Source: Paenibacillus hunanensis (GTDB lineage: Bacteria; Bacillota; Bacilli; Paenibacillales; Paenibacillaceae). Taken from it: DNA of 64,000 nt. The first letter of the stretch is position 1. Each line of letters opens with the position of its first letter. The notes under the pieces were generated by a model. The model worked only from the letters and a program-made list of their open reading frames with translations. It did not search any database and had not been told where the DNA came from. Shown piece by piece: positions 1 to 7,856 of this stretch. The DNA is taken from positions 186,001 through 250,000 of the forward strand of contig NZ_BMMB01000008.1 of the NCBI RefSeq assembly GCF_014645615.1, read 5' to 3'. Both the position numbers and the translations under genes were made by a program.

Positions 1-162
1 TTTGCGAAGATTTGCTTCATTGGCAAGCTGGCCAATGGTCAAAATATCCTCACTTTCATATAAATAAACGCCGTCTTCAAGTGACAAACGTTCACCGGAA
101 CGCACCTTATGAATAATTTCTGCCATACGTGTGTCTGTATGCGGTGTAATAATGGTGGACAT
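1..162 (-). CDS. mqnE: Aminofutalosine synthase MqnE, N-terminal fragment
   Basis: This is the first 54 codons of a minus-strand gene that runs off the left edge of the window. The protein begins MSTIITPHTDTRM and continues with GERLSLEDGVYLYES and ILTIGQLANEANLRK, the N-terminal pattern I associate with MqnE/CofH-type radical SAM enzymes, in which MqnE joins a menaquinone precursor to the SAM-derived adenosyl group in the futalosine pathway. The radical-SAM CxxxCxxC motif lies beyond the edge and cannot be checked. The start is well supported: CAGGAGGAAT sits 5' of the ATG at 162. CofH-like paralogues share this N-terminus, so the subfamily call is moderate. Confidence 0.7.
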   Translation of the reverse strand, partial: MSTIITPHTDTRMAEIIHKVRSGERLSLEDGVYLYESEDILTIGQLANEANLRK

Positions 163-568
163 GCTAGATTCCTCCTGTTCTCCTTGACGCCTCTATCTTA
201 CTTCTGTATGTGGTATTCCAATCGTAGAAGACACTCTTGTCCTGTCTTACACCAATTTGAGCAAATTGAATAATAGAACGGCTATATAGGGCATCGATTG
301 ATCTGGGATTCGTTACAGTTTTCGACACAGTTACATAAATTTGAAATAACGTCCATTATCCAATATACAACAATATACATAAGAAGTCATCCATATCAGC
401 AATAAAATGTGAAAAAAGTTACAACGATAAATAAGGCTAAAATAGTAATTGTTTATGACAGAAATTCGACATTTCATGTCATTGTTCACTTACCCATTAT
501 AAACCTCTACTGAGACACGGGCAACACAATTGCTTAAAAAATGGGGCATTTTCGGTTCGTTTAGAGCC
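163..568. other. Intergenic region between divergent mqnE and erpA
   Basis: About 400 bp of AT-rich sequence between two divergent genes. No ORF with a ribosome site and no convincing hairpin was seen. It should hold the mqnE promoter, but I could not pick a clear -35/-10 pair for it. A near-repeat of CAATATAC occurs at about 361-375. Confidence 0.4.
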
Positions 569-597
569 TTGAGCAGCTTTCATGATAGGAGTATAAT
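569..597 (+). promoter_or_regulatory. Sigma-A promoter of erpA
   Basis: TTGAGC (569-574), a 17-bp spacer and a perfect TATAAT (592-597) lie just upstream of the erpA ribosome site. Transcription would start near 604, leaving a leader of about 19 nt. Confidence 0.7.
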
Positions 598-622
598 GAG
601 AAGGGAAAAGGAGGGAATCGAA

Positions 623-985
623 ATGATTACAATTAGCGAGTCAGCAGCTGAACGAATGAAGGATATTATGGCTGCACAGGATATTCCCGGTCTGTTTGTC
701 CGCGTCGGTGTGAATGCTGGCGGATGCAGCGGATTTTCATATGCAATGGGCTTTGACAGTGAGGAAACTGATCAGGATGTATATATGACGATTCAAGATA
801 TGAAGGTTGTAATGGCCAAGGATGATATGAAATATCTGAATGGCGTTGAGATCGATTATGAGGAATCCGGTCTGTCTGGTGGCTTCACCATCTTCAACCC
901 GAATGCGCTCGTAACCTGCGGCTGTGGCGCGTCCTTCCGTACACGTGAGGAAGATGAAGCACTGGCACAGCCTTGTGAGGATTGA
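623..985 (+). CDS. erpA: A-type iron-sulfur carrier/insertion protein (HesB/IscA family, YutM-like)
   Basis: A 120-residue protein that binds and delivers Fe-S clusters to client apoproteins. The three family cysteines are present: one in GGCSGFSYAMGF near residue 35 and two in the C-terminal TCGCGASF. It closely resembles B. subtilis YutM, including VEIDYEESGLSGGFTI. The start at 623 is chosen because AAAGGAGGG (606-614) precedes it at normal spacing; the open frame extends 31 codons further upstream, but that part spans the promoter. It forms a single-gene unit between a sigma-A promoter and an intrinsic terminator. In Bacillus, yutM lies in the same neighbourhood as yumC/yumB, whose homologues occur a few kb downstream here. 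Confidence 0.92.
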   Translation: MITISESAAERMKDIMAAQDIPGLFVRVGVNAGGCSGFSYAMGFDSEETDQDVYMTIQDMKVVMAKDDMKYLNGVEIDYEESGLSGGFTIFNPNALVTCGCGASFRTREEDEALAQPCED

Positions 986-1019
986 GTGTAAGTTTTGATT
1001 TTATTAATAGTTTAAAAAT

Positions 1020-1068
1020 ACACAAGAAAAACCTCTGCATTTTAAATTGTAGAGGTTTTTTCTTGTGT
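1020..1068 (+). terminator. Rho-independent terminator after erpA
   Basis: Inverted repeat ACACAAGAAAAACCTCT / AGAGGTTTTTTCTTGTGT around a short AT-rich loop with a U-rich arm, starting 34 bp after the erpA stop. Confidence 0.75.
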
Positions 1069-1245
1069 AAATTATTAAATTTTATAAATTATAATTACAA
1101 TCATGAGTAAAAACAAAGCGTAGAACATGGTGGCGAATTGCCGAGGTCTGTGCTTTGTTTTTTATATGGTGTTGAATTGAACTGGACTGAATTAAAATAA
1201 ATCATACTAAACCAAATTAAACTGAATGGTCTATTTACAGTCTGC

Positions 1246-1455
1246 TTATTTATTTACAAATATCGTTTGCTCTCGCTGGTAGAAGGTCAGATCTCCTGTT
1301 TCATTGCGAAGGGCTATGTAGTCGTGACCAATACGCTCGATAACGCCATGCTCTACACTAAAGCCAGGCTGCCAGGCATACACACGTGTTTGAAACAGCG
1401 CGGCTGCGAAGAAATGGACGTTGGTCGTTAATTTTCGTTCTGTACTTCCGTTCAT
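1246..1455 (-). CDS. Small protein of unknown function, paralogue of the gene at 4749
   Basis: A 69-residue soluble protein with no function I recognise. The start at 1455 is fixed by AAGGAGG six bases upstream; a longer frame to 1497 lacks a ribosome site. It shares a recognisable pattern with the 75-residue product at 4749-4976: an LT..(V/I)HFF.A.L motif at the N-terminus, a central tryptophan followed by Q, then G.IERIGHDYIALRN against GRGYVEAYTNKYVRVRN, and a C-terminal YSR/YQR followed by T.F. The two therefore look like a divergent duplicate pair. Predicted strands and the lack of Cys or charged clusters suggest a small beta-rich fold, which is inference only. Confidence 0.7.
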   Translation of the reverse strand: MNGSTERKLTTNVHFFAAALFQTRVYAWQPGFSVEHGVIERIGHDYIALRNETGDLTFYQREQTIFVNK

Positions 1456-1633
1456 GTGTGCCTCCTTGACGGTATATCGTATTAAATGGTAACTCATTAC
1501 TTACTATTTTAAAGCAAAAAGAACTTCAATTACAAATCTACTACAAATCTACATTACAGCAGACTAGTATTGCCATATGATGACGGAGCTTGAATGTACT
1601 CAAAAAGCAGTACAGCTTCCCTACAGAGATCAT

Positions 1634-2350
1634 TCAGGCTGGACGTACCGAATAGGCAATTCCATTCGTCACATCGAGCGCATTCAACTGACCACCATAT
1701 ACAGCGCCACCATCAATACCGATGATGCGATTAATGCCATAATAGATGTCAAAGCGCGTATTATCCTTGTGCAGGTAAAAGGTTGGTGTATGACCAAACA
1801 CAACGAGCTTCTCACCATCATAGTCGTTATGAAAGGCTTCACGAATCCAGATCAATTGTCGTCTAGAGCATTCGGAGACAGGCTTACCCGGCTCTACACC
1901 TGCATGGACAAAGAGATAGTCCTCTGTCTCATAATACAACTTCAGGCTGCGAATAAAGTCCAGATGCCGATCCAGCGTCTCACAGTGCAGATCAGGCAAT
2001 TCAAAATCCTCCCCGGACAGCGTGATAAGCTGCTCGGACGTAAAGCCGTAGCTTTGCAGCGTAGCAAGACCGCCATTGACCTTGAGCCAGCGGTTCCAGT
2101 CCGACTCACGACCGCTTGTAAGCGCCGTTAGCATCAGATCCTCATGATTACCAAGCAATGCCACTGCACCTTCATGAACAAGCCCAATGACACGCTCCAG
2201 CGTTTCTCTTGCATCCTGTCCACGATCTACATAATCCCCCAGCAGCACAAGCTGATCGTGCTCAGGCGTATAGCCCGTTTCATCCAGCAGCCGATTCAGC
2301 AAATCGACCTCGCCGTGAATATCGCTAATAGCCAGAGTGCGTTTTTTCAT
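1634..2350 (-). CDS. PPP-family metallophosphoesterase (Ser/Thr phosphatase or Ap4A hydrolase type)
   Basis: A 238-residue cytosolic phosphatase. The phosphoprotein-phosphatase signature motifs appear in order: SDIHGE near residue 10, GDYVDRG near 38, LLGNHED near 66, a VHAGVEPG block near 148 and FGHTPTF near 185. These residues bind the two catalytic metals in PPP enzymes. Bacterial members of this size act as protein Ser/Thr phosphatases or dinucleoside-tetraphosphate hydrolases, and sequence alone does not separate the two. The ATG at 2350 is preferred because AAGGAGG precedes it by eight bases; an upstream in-frame TTG would place the start over this ribosome site. It is transcribed alone on the minus strand. 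Confidence 0.88.
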   Translation of the reverse strand: MKKRTLAISDIHGEVDLLNRLLDETGYTPEHDQLVLLGDYVDRGQDARETLERVIGLVHEGAVALLGNHEDLMLTALTSGRESDWNRWLKVNGGLATLQSYGFTSEQLITLSGEDFELPDLHCETLDRHLDFIRSLKLYYETEDYLFVHAGVEPGKPVSECSRRQLIWIREAFHNDYDGEKLVVFGHTPTFYLHKDNTRFDIYYGINRIIGIDGGAVYGGQLNALDVTNGIAYSVRPA

Positions 2351-2756
2351 GGAAGATTCCTCCTTCAACGTGAACAGTTAGAGTACATTGTGTGTTCTGT
2401 CTATCATATCACAACTTCTACTTCATTTTTTGCCGAACGTGTTCATTCATTATTCATCTGAAACAGCTATGATTTATTTATACACCTGATCGTTAAGTCA
2501 TGACACACTGCTGGATATTGGTTGCAAGCTGGATGATAAATGGAGCTGATCCAGAGCAGCGTACTTTATAACGTCTTATAATAAAGCCTCATAAAACAGC
2601 GTAAAAAAACCAGCCGCTCGCGTGATATGCGAGCGGCTGGTTCTGCTGTTTATTGAAATGCTGGAAGTGCCTATACGATCTGAAATCAACCGATAGCAGA
2701 ACTCATTTGTGCTATAGCTGTACAGAGATTACACTTCCATGTTATTCAATCGCTAA
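2351..2756. other. Intergenic region upstream of the phosphatase
   Basis: About 400 bp between two minus-strand genes. It holds the terminator of the exported-protein gene (2603-2642) and presumably the phosphatase promoter. No other gene is supported. Confidence 0.4.
2603..2642 (-). terminator. Intrinsic terminator of the exported Pro-rich protein gene
   Basis: A perfect 14-bp stem AACCAGCCGCTCGC / GCGAGCGGCTGGTT. Read on the minus strand it is followed by a run of seven T, so it ends transcription from the gene at 2757-3596. Confidence 0.85.
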
Positions 2757-3596
2757 TTAAGAGCCAGACGATTCCGAAGAGCTGGATGATCCCGATGTTC
2801 CTGTGCTAGAAGACGAGGAATTGGAAGAATCAGCTGGTGGAGTCGGAGGTGCTGGTGGCGCATCTGTGCCTGTTGGTGGCGCTGGTGGAGCTTCACCTGG
2901 TGCTGGAGGAGCCGGTGGTGTTTGTCCGTCAGCTGGAGGCGTAGGTGGCGTATGCACTTCGATCTCCACTACATTTTGCGTATTTTGCTCCAGGTTGATA
3001 CCGATATCATCGCCTACCTGTAAATCGGACAGGGAGAGCGTCTTTTCAGTTCTGCCTGTTTCCGGGCTATGGCTAACCTTTACGATTTTGGTTGAGCTGC
3101 TGATCGTAAAGCTCACCGTTTGACCGTACGTATTTTGAGCAACAGAGGTGCTAGCCTGGCTGTTGGAATAAGTGTTACCCTCGACTGTACCACGTTTGCT
3201 TGTTTTTTTACCTTTTACACCGTCCGGGCCTGGGCCTTCGCCTGGTGCTGGTGGTTTCTCGATTGTAATCGTGTTACCGCTGATCGCTGTGATTTTGCCA
3301 TGTGCATGATCATAGCCATCTTGCGGTGGGGCAGGAGGTGCTGGCGGTGCAGGGTGCTCGCCTGTTCCTGGTCCACCTGCTGGAGGAGCTGGAGGCTGGG
3401 CTACTGTACCGTTAGCAGTTCCCTGATTCGATTGTCCATTCGGGCTCAATGTCGTTGTACCTTGCTGTGTGGTGCGTCCGTTTGTCGTCTCATCACTTGC
3501 TGCGTCCGCGAATACATGTGTCGATGCTGTGATCGTACCCGCCAACAATACAGCTGAGAATGCAGTGCTAGAGAGCACTTTCCATGTGTTTTTCAT
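2757..3596 (-). CDS. Exported proline-rich protein with DUF5666-like segments
   Basis: A 279-residue predicted secreted or wall-associated protein. A Lys start and hydrophobic core (TAFSAVLLAGTITASTHVFA) form a signal peptide with cleavage near residue 30. Two Pro-Ala rich blocks (PPAPPAG and repeated APPAPP units, about residues 65-95 and 215-255) flank a central part containing HGKITAISGNTITIEK and, after a spacer, LSLSDLQVGDDIGINL. That GxI...GxTITI then LxVGD pattern is typical of DUF5666-like beta domains. The C-terminus is a Ser/Gly tail. The start at 3596 is chosen from AAGGAGG ten bases upstream. It is a paralogue of the next gene (3868-4455). Function is unknown. Confidence 0.75.
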   Translation of the reverse strand: MKNTWKVLSSTAFSAVLLAGTITASTHVFADAASDETTNGRTTQQGTTTLSPNGQSNQGTANGTVAQPPAPPAGGPGTGEHPAPPAPPAPPQDGYDHAHGKITAISGNTITIEKPPAPGEGPGPDGVKGKKTSKRGTVEGNTYSNSQASTSVAQNTYGQTVSFTISSSTKIVKVSHSPETGRTEKTLSLSDLQVGDDIGINLEQNTQNVVEIEVHTPPTPPADGQTPPAPPAPGEAPPAPPTGTDAPPAPPTPPADSSNSSSSSTGTSGSSSSSESSGS

Positions 3597-3811
3597 AAAA
3601 AACATTCCTCCTTTAATACGTACCTTTGCTGAACAGTTCCTGTTTGTCTGTTCGATTGCGAGTTTAGACATCTAATATGAACTCTATATGAACAGATTAT
3701 TAAAAAACTTAAAATTTGACGCGCGTTAATCCCTTTTTACCTGCTGTAATCCGCGTCGTTGTGCGGTATTCAAAGAAATTAAAAAATAAATATTTTTTTG
3801 AATAAAATGAA

Positions 3812-3851
3812 ATAAAGAGCTACCGATGTGAAGCGCTCGGTAGCTCTTTAT
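3812..3851 (-). terminator. Intrinsic terminator of the second exported protein gene
   Basis: Perfect 15-bp arms ATAAAGAGCTACCGA / TCGGTAGCTCTTTAT separated by ten bases, lying 17 bp past the stop of the minus-strand gene at 3868. Confidence 0.8.
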
Positions 3852-3867
3852 CATGTTCAATTTTATA

Positions 3868-4455
3868 TTATTTGCTGGCAGTCGCTGCTTTGGCTGCGGG
3901 CTGTGTTGCCATAAGCTCAATTCGGCTAATCTGAGAAGTACTGCCAGAAGCGAGTGTAACAAATACAATATCGCCCGCTTTCAACGAAGCTAGGGATTTC
4001 TTCGTTTCAGTCGCTTTCGTTGAACCAGTAGCATGGGTAACACTTACAACCATAGTCGCGCTTGTTGTGGTCAGTGTCGTTGTAGATGAGCTAAAGCTCA
4101 TCGTTGGAGGCTGTCCACCTGCATTGGTCTTAGCTGTACCATCCGCAGGAGGAGTAGGTGCCTGTCCGGTTGGCGGTGCTTCGCCTGCTTTGGGAACGGT
4201 TGAGCCTTCTGCGCCAGCCGGGATATCTGGCTGGGTGCTGGATTTGTAGATCACCAGCTTGCCACTACCGACCGATTTGATTTTACCGATGATCACATTC
4301 GTATTGTTTGCAGCCGTTTTGCCAGTAGCTGTTGCAGTCTTCGTCGTTGTTGTTTTCGCCGTAGCCGCCTGTGCAGTAGCGAATGAGGCGGTAAGCGAGC
4401 CTGTCAGCAAAGCGGCGGAAAGAGCGATACCTGTTACGATTTTGAAAGTTTTCAT
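3868..4455 (-). CDS. Exported Ala/Thr/Pro-rich protein, paralogue of the gene at 2757
   Basis: A 195-residue predicted secreted protein. The signal peptide is clear (MKTFKIVTGIALSAALL, ending near ATAQAA). The mature part has a Thr/Lys-rich linker, then IIGKIKSVGSGKLVIYK, a Pro-rich stretch (PPTGQAPTPPADG), a Thr/Ser-rich strand region and KKSLASLKAGDIVFVTL. The paired segments match the first exported protein in order (GKIxxVxxxxLxI and SLxxLxxGD), supporting a shared DUF5666-like architecture. The ATG at 4455 has GGAGG nine bases upstream; the frame could begin two codons earlier at a TTG. Each gene of the pair has its own terminator, so they are separately transcribed. Function is not known. 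Confidence 0.72.
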   Translation of the reverse strand: MKTFKIVTGIALSAALLTGSLTASFATAQAATAKTTTTKTATATGKTAANNTNVIIGKIKSVGSGKLVIYKSSTQPDIPAGAEGSTVPKAGEAPPTGQAPTPPADGTAKTNAGGQPPTMSFSSSTTTLTTTSATMVVSVTHATGSTKATETKKSLASLKAGDIVFVTLASGSTSQISRIELMATQPAAKAATASK

Positions 4456-4575
4456 TATCAAATTCCTCCTGAAATGGGTAGTGTTTAGCTAATAGTAGGG
4501 GTCCTACGAGTTACAGTATAGTAGCGCTACATGAACTCTCTGTGAATAAAGCAAGTTACCTTTATAAGACAGCAA

Positions 4576-4619
4576 AAAGCCCTCAGATGGACTGCAATGT
4601 TTGCAGCTCACTGAGGGCT
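4576..4619 (-). terminator. Intrinsic terminator of the small gene at 4749
   Basis: Stem AGCCCTCAG / CTGAGGGCT with an additional inner pairing ACTGCAA / TTGCAG(c)T. On the minus strand it ends in GGGCTTTTTGCT, so it serves the upstream minus-strand gene at 4749-4976. Confidence 0.75.
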
Positions 4620-4634
4620 AGCTTTTATCCGATT

Positions 4635-4705
4635 CAGTGTTAGTGCTCTCCTAACACGAGGTGCAATAAAAAGTGATTTTTGCGAAGCAAAATAGTTTAC
4701 TGCTT
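4635..4705 (+). repeat. Element B, copy 1 (short two-hairpin interspersed repeat)
   Basis: A 71-bp unit beginning CAGTGTTAG and ending TTACTGCTT. It contains a GTGTTAG/CTAACAC hairpin and a second small hairpin, TTTTGC-GAA-GCAAAA. A closely similar 72-bp copy lies at 19706-19777 inside element A. This copy stands alone between a terminator and the stop of the gene at 4749. Confidence 0.75.
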
Positions 4706-4748
4706 ATGCTGCTGACCTGATAGCTAACAGCCATGTGAATGGAAAAAA

Positions 4749-4976
4749 TCAATCGGTTTGAAACATCGTTACATCGCGACTGTACAGGCTTTTCGTTCCG
4801 GATTGTAGATTACGCACACGTACATACTTGTTTGTGTAGGCTTCTACGTAGCCACGCCCGATTTCGCAATAGACGCCAGCAGGATCTTCCTGCCAGACTG
4901 TAATGAGATTACCCGACAACCCGGCAGTAAAAAAATGAATGTCTTCAGTCAGCGTGTGTTTTTTGTTCGATTTCAT
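4749..4976 (-). CDS. Small protein of unknown function, paralogue of the gene at 1246
   Basis: A 75-residue protein with a basic N-terminus (MKSNKKHTLTEDIHFF) and no membrane segment. It pairs with the 69-residue product at 1246-1455 through the shared HFF motif, the central VWQ/AWQ and the closing YSRDVTMF/YQREQTIF. Both are single genes with good ribosome sites (here GGAAGGGG seven bases before ATG). The two small paralogues bracket the phosphatase and the two exported-protein paralogues. I do not recognise a family with a known role. Confidence 0.7.
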   Translation of the reverse strand: MKSNKKHTLTEDIHFFTAGLSGNLITVWQEDPAGVYCEIGRGYVEAYTNKYVRVRNLQSGTKSLYSRDVTMFQTD

Positions 4977-5144
4977 GGAGGAGCCCCTTCCTATATTTAA
5001 AACCGCCTTCGCCCGGCGGAATTGTTCCGGTAAAGATTATACTCCATGCGTATCTATCTGGCGATAGCTTTTTAAACAAAAAAACGAAAAAGTAGACAAA
5101 TCTTCATCTTCATTTCAATTGAAGCCGTTATCATCGCAATCCAA

Positions 5145-5792
5145 TTATAAATAACCGTACCGTATTCCCTGCACAATCAAGGCAATAATCGCTAAATGTG
5201 CCGGGTAAAAGGCTCTCCATAGCCAGGAGGGTGCCCGTGGCAAGCGCATCGTCTCTGGAGCCGATTGCTGAATCGCGATCAGTAGTGTAGCGACAATGCT
5301 AAAGCCTTGAATCGAGCTATTCAGTCCGCCTAGCTGGAACATGATATTCAGCACCAGATGAAGCAGTACCGCCCAATAGCCCGGCGCATAACGGAAAATG
5401 AGAATTAGCGCAATGCCGTATGCACCATAATCCGTATGTAGCACCTCGGCACCCAGCGCAACCGCAACGGCAAGCAGAATAGAAAGGATCATCCATTGGC
5501 GTGGTATGCGATCTATCGCAATCATGAGCAGCAGTCCAAGTAGCAACGTGAATACCACATTCAGATTCGAAATATTGAACGCATACATAAACGGAAATTG
5601 CGACAATACCGCAATCAATAGCAGCCGCACCGTGTACTTCTGCACATTGCGAGTACGCTGATAGCCGACGACCAGCAAGTAGCAATAGATCGGAAAAGCG
5701 ATGCGTCCAATGACACGCAAATAGCGTTCATCACTAAAAAAGGCATATCCGAGATGATCGATCAGCATCGTGATCATAGCAAGCCATTGCAA
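5145..5792 (-). CDS. TraX-family multispanning membrane protein
   Basis: A 215-residue membrane protein with about seven hydrophobic segments. It opens with MQWLAMITMLIDHLGYAFF, containing the MxIDHxG signature of TraX, has FPIYCYLLVVGYQRTRN after the first loops, and ends with FYPAHLAIIALIVQG. F-plasmid TraX acetylates pilin; chromosomal Firmicute TraX-like proteins are probably membrane acyltransferases of unknown substrate. The start is a TTG at 5792, chosen because TGGAGG lies nine bases upstream and no better ATG exists before the first conserved helix. It follows the small membrane protein gene by only 25 bp, so the two are probably one operon. No conjugation genes are nearby. Confidence 0.82.
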   Translation of the reverse strand: MQWLAMITMLIDHLGYAFFSDERYLRVIGRIAFPIYCYLLVVGYQRTRNVQKYTVRLLLIAVLSQFPFMYAFNISNLNVVFTLLLGLLLMIAIDRIPRQWMILSILLAVAVALGAEVLHTDYGAYGIALILIFRYAPGYWAVLLHLVLNIMFQLGGLNSSIQGFSIVATLLIAIQQSAPETMRLPRAPSWLWRAFYPAHLAIIALIVQGIRYGYL

Positions 5793-5817
5793 TGGGCTGC
5801 ACCTCCAGTAGACTCAT

Positions 5818-6009
5818 TCAGCTAAAGTTAAGCAGAATCCCGCGAATGGCCAGCGAGATGACGAGCAAGCCGAAAATAATAAAGCCAATTGCAGCGCCTT
5901 TTCTCGCTTCTTTGAAAAATTTTCTGCCCAGTACGACCATCATCGCACCGATCACCATCAAAATGAGCGAAATAATCAGGCGGATTGCAAAATAAAAGCC
6001 AATACTCAA
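5818..6009 (-). CDS. Small two-helix membrane protein with TTG start
   Basis: A 63-residue protein with two hydrophobic segments (about residues 5-27 and 38-60) joined by a basic loop containing GRKFFKEARKGA. The start is taken as the TTG at 6009 because AAGGAGG precedes it by eight bases; an in-frame ATG at 6042 would place the ribosome site inside the gene. The next gene, the TraX-like protein, begins 25 bp downstream and also starts with TTG, consistent with a two-gene unit. No function is known. Confidence 0.65.
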   Translation of the reverse strand: MSIGFYFAIRLIISLILMVIGAMMVVLGRKFFKEARKGAAIGFIIFGLLVISLAIRGILLNFS

Positions 6010-6122
6010 GGGGGTAACCTCCTTTTGAAATAAACGATCCATTTATTAGGATTAGCGACAGATGATATCGCCAGCACTAAAATGGTTCGGATGAAGTCCA
6101 TATAAAAAGTGATGTTTGTAAT

Positions 6123-6155
6123 AGCTAAATGAGATCATTTAGCTCACTTCTTTTT
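6123..6155. terminator. Bidirectional terminator-like hairpin
   Basis: A perfect AGCTAAATGA / TCATTTAGCT dyad with a two-base loop, flanked outward by A-rich and T-rich tracts (AAAAAGTGA on the left, CACTTCTTTTT on the right). No plus-strand gene obviously uses it, so its role is uncertain; it could also be an operator for the TraX operon. Confidence 0.45.
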
Positions 6156-6330
6156 ACTATACGATAAAAATATCCTTCTTTAACGCATAAAAGTTGAACA
6201 ATTTGGCAACTTCGGCGGCGCATATATCGCGTTATACATAACCCTCTACCATCGTACACCAATCACCTCATGTAAAAAGAAGGGACAGACCTGATATCGC
6301 ATAAAAGATAACGTGTAAAATGTACCGCAT

Positions 6331-6382
6331 AAAAAAAGCACCTGAGCTGCTGGTCACATGGGATCATACAGCTCAGGTGCTT
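6331..6382 (-). terminator. Intrinsic terminator of yumC
   Basis: A 14-bp stem AAGCACCTGAGCTG / CAGCTCAGGTGCTT, followed on the minus strand by seven T. It lies about 80 bp past the yumC stop. Confidence 0.88.
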
Positions 6383-6460
6383 CGGGTCGATCAGAAGGGC
6401 GGCTGCATTCATCCATTTATAATAATGGCTCGCCGCTCCTTTCCCAATAGGGAAGTAAGA

Positions 6461-7459
6461 TTACATTTTCAAGTTACTGCTATGTCCTGGGGACAGCTTA
6501 GCGTCTGGATCCACATATACTTTCGCATTGTTGATCGCTGTTGGTGCTTCACCAAAGCCAACCGCAATCAGCTTCAGCTTGCCCGGGTAGGTTGTGATGT
6601 CGCCAGCTGCAAAGATTCCTTCCACATTCGTCTCCATGCGAGAGTCGACGATGATGGAGTTCTTCTCGATGTTAATGCCCCATTCTGCGATTGGGCCGAG
6701 GGAGGAGAGGAAGCCAAAGTTTACGATCACATCGTCTACTTCGATCTCCTGCGTTTCCTTGGTCTTCACATCGCTCAGTGTTACGCGCTCAATCTGCTCG
6801 CCACCATGCAGCTCAGTGATCTCGGTTGGCGTAATGATTTTTACATTGGAAGCCATCAGATTTTCTACACTGTGCTCATGCGCGCGGAATTTATCGCGGC
6901 GGTGAATCAGGGTTACTTCTTTGGCAATCGGCTCCAGCATCAATGCCCAGTCCACCGCGGAATCGCCACCGCCACTGATCAATACCTTGCGATCAGCAAA
7001 ACGGCTCAGATCGTTCACAAAGTAATGCAGGTTCTGCTTCTCATATTGAGCAGCATTCTCCAGCTCCAGACGACGCGGCTCAAATGCGCCAACGCCAGCC
7101 GTGATGATTACCGCTTTGCCTTCATGTACGCCTTTGTCCGTTGTCACGACAAAATTACGATCGCCTTTTTTCTCCACATTGAGTACCTTTTCTTCCAGTA
7201 GAATATCGGTATCAAAATGGTTCATCTGCTGATGCAGATTGTTCACCAGCTCCTGAGCAGTAACTTTCGGGAAGCCGGCTACATCATAAATGTATTTTTC
7301 AGGATACAGCGCAGCAAGCTGTCCGCCAAGCTGCGGCATGCTCTCAATCAATTTCACGGACGCCTGACGCATACCGCCATAAAAAGCAGCAAACATGCCC
7401 GCAGGTCCTCCGCCAATAATAATAATATCCGTACGTTCTCCGGTGGTTGTAGATGTCAC
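6461..7459 (-). CDS. yumC: Ferredoxin--NADP reductase, type 2 (YumC-like)
   Basis: A 332-residue FAD enzyme of the thioredoxin-reductase-like FNR family, moving electrons between NADPH and ferredoxin or flavodoxin. IIIGGGPAGMFAAFYGG near residue 12 binds FAD and ISGGGDSAVDWAL near 155 binds NADPH. The redox CxxC of thioredoxin reductases is absent, as expected for this class. GIFAAGDITTYPGK near 288 closes the FAD site. The start is a GTG at 7459 with GGAGG nine bases upstream; this gives exactly the usual YumC length and removes an upstream extension lacking similarity. A sigma-A promoter lies at 7590-7618 and a terminator follows. The companion NADH dehydrogenase yumB lies across the CRISPR region. 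Confidence 0.93.
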   Translation of the reverse strand: MTSTTTGERTDIIIIGGGPAGMFAAFYGGMRQASVKLIESMPQLGGQLAALYPEKYIYDVAGFPKVTAQELVNNLHQQMNHFDTDILLEEKVLNVEKKGDRNFVVTTDKGVHEGKAVIITAGVGAFEPRRLELENAAQYEKQNLHYFVNDLSRFADRKVLISGGGDSAVDWALMLEPIAKEVTLIHRRDKFRAHEHSVENLMASNVKIITPTEITELHGGEQIERVTLSDVKTKETQEIEVDDVIVNFGFLSSLGPIAEWGINIEKNSIIVDSRMETNVEGIFAAGDITTYPGKLKLIAVGFGEAPTAINNAKVYVDPDAKLSPGHSSNLKM

Positions 7460-7589
7460 CGTGGTACACCTCCAAAGTGTGATGGTTGCAATATGCAAGC
7501 AGCGTAATCGCGAACATGCTGTATTGTCTTTTTTTGAATATAACTAGATCCATTGCATTGCGTTACGAGTGTGGCACCAGTCAGTATTC

Positions 7590-7618
7590 ATTATACGTGT
7601 AGCTAATTATATTTTCAA
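7590..7618 (-). promoter_or_regulatory. Sigma-A promoter of yumC
   Basis: On the minus strand, TTGAAA (7618-7613), a 17-bp spacer and a perfect TATAAT (7595-7590). The leader to the GTG start would be about 120 nt. Confidence 0.7.
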
Positions 7619-7856
7619 AGTAAGAAAATTTGGTGAAAAAACGAAACAATTCACCATAACTACATCATAAATATAGAAAAATTATTAAAAACGAACATTA
7701 TGTGATGACATATTTATCCATAACCCCAAAAAAGAGCTACCTTAACGAGTATGATGTAGATCATACGTTCATCTAAATATCGATCTTCCATACCCACATT
7801 CTCCAACTAAAACATCGCAATCCAATAAAGAGTACCCTCTATGAACTCATATAAAA

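Noticed and set aside
3726..3968. 80-codon frame over the end of the second exported-protein gene
   Set aside because: It runs through that gene's terminator and has no start signals.
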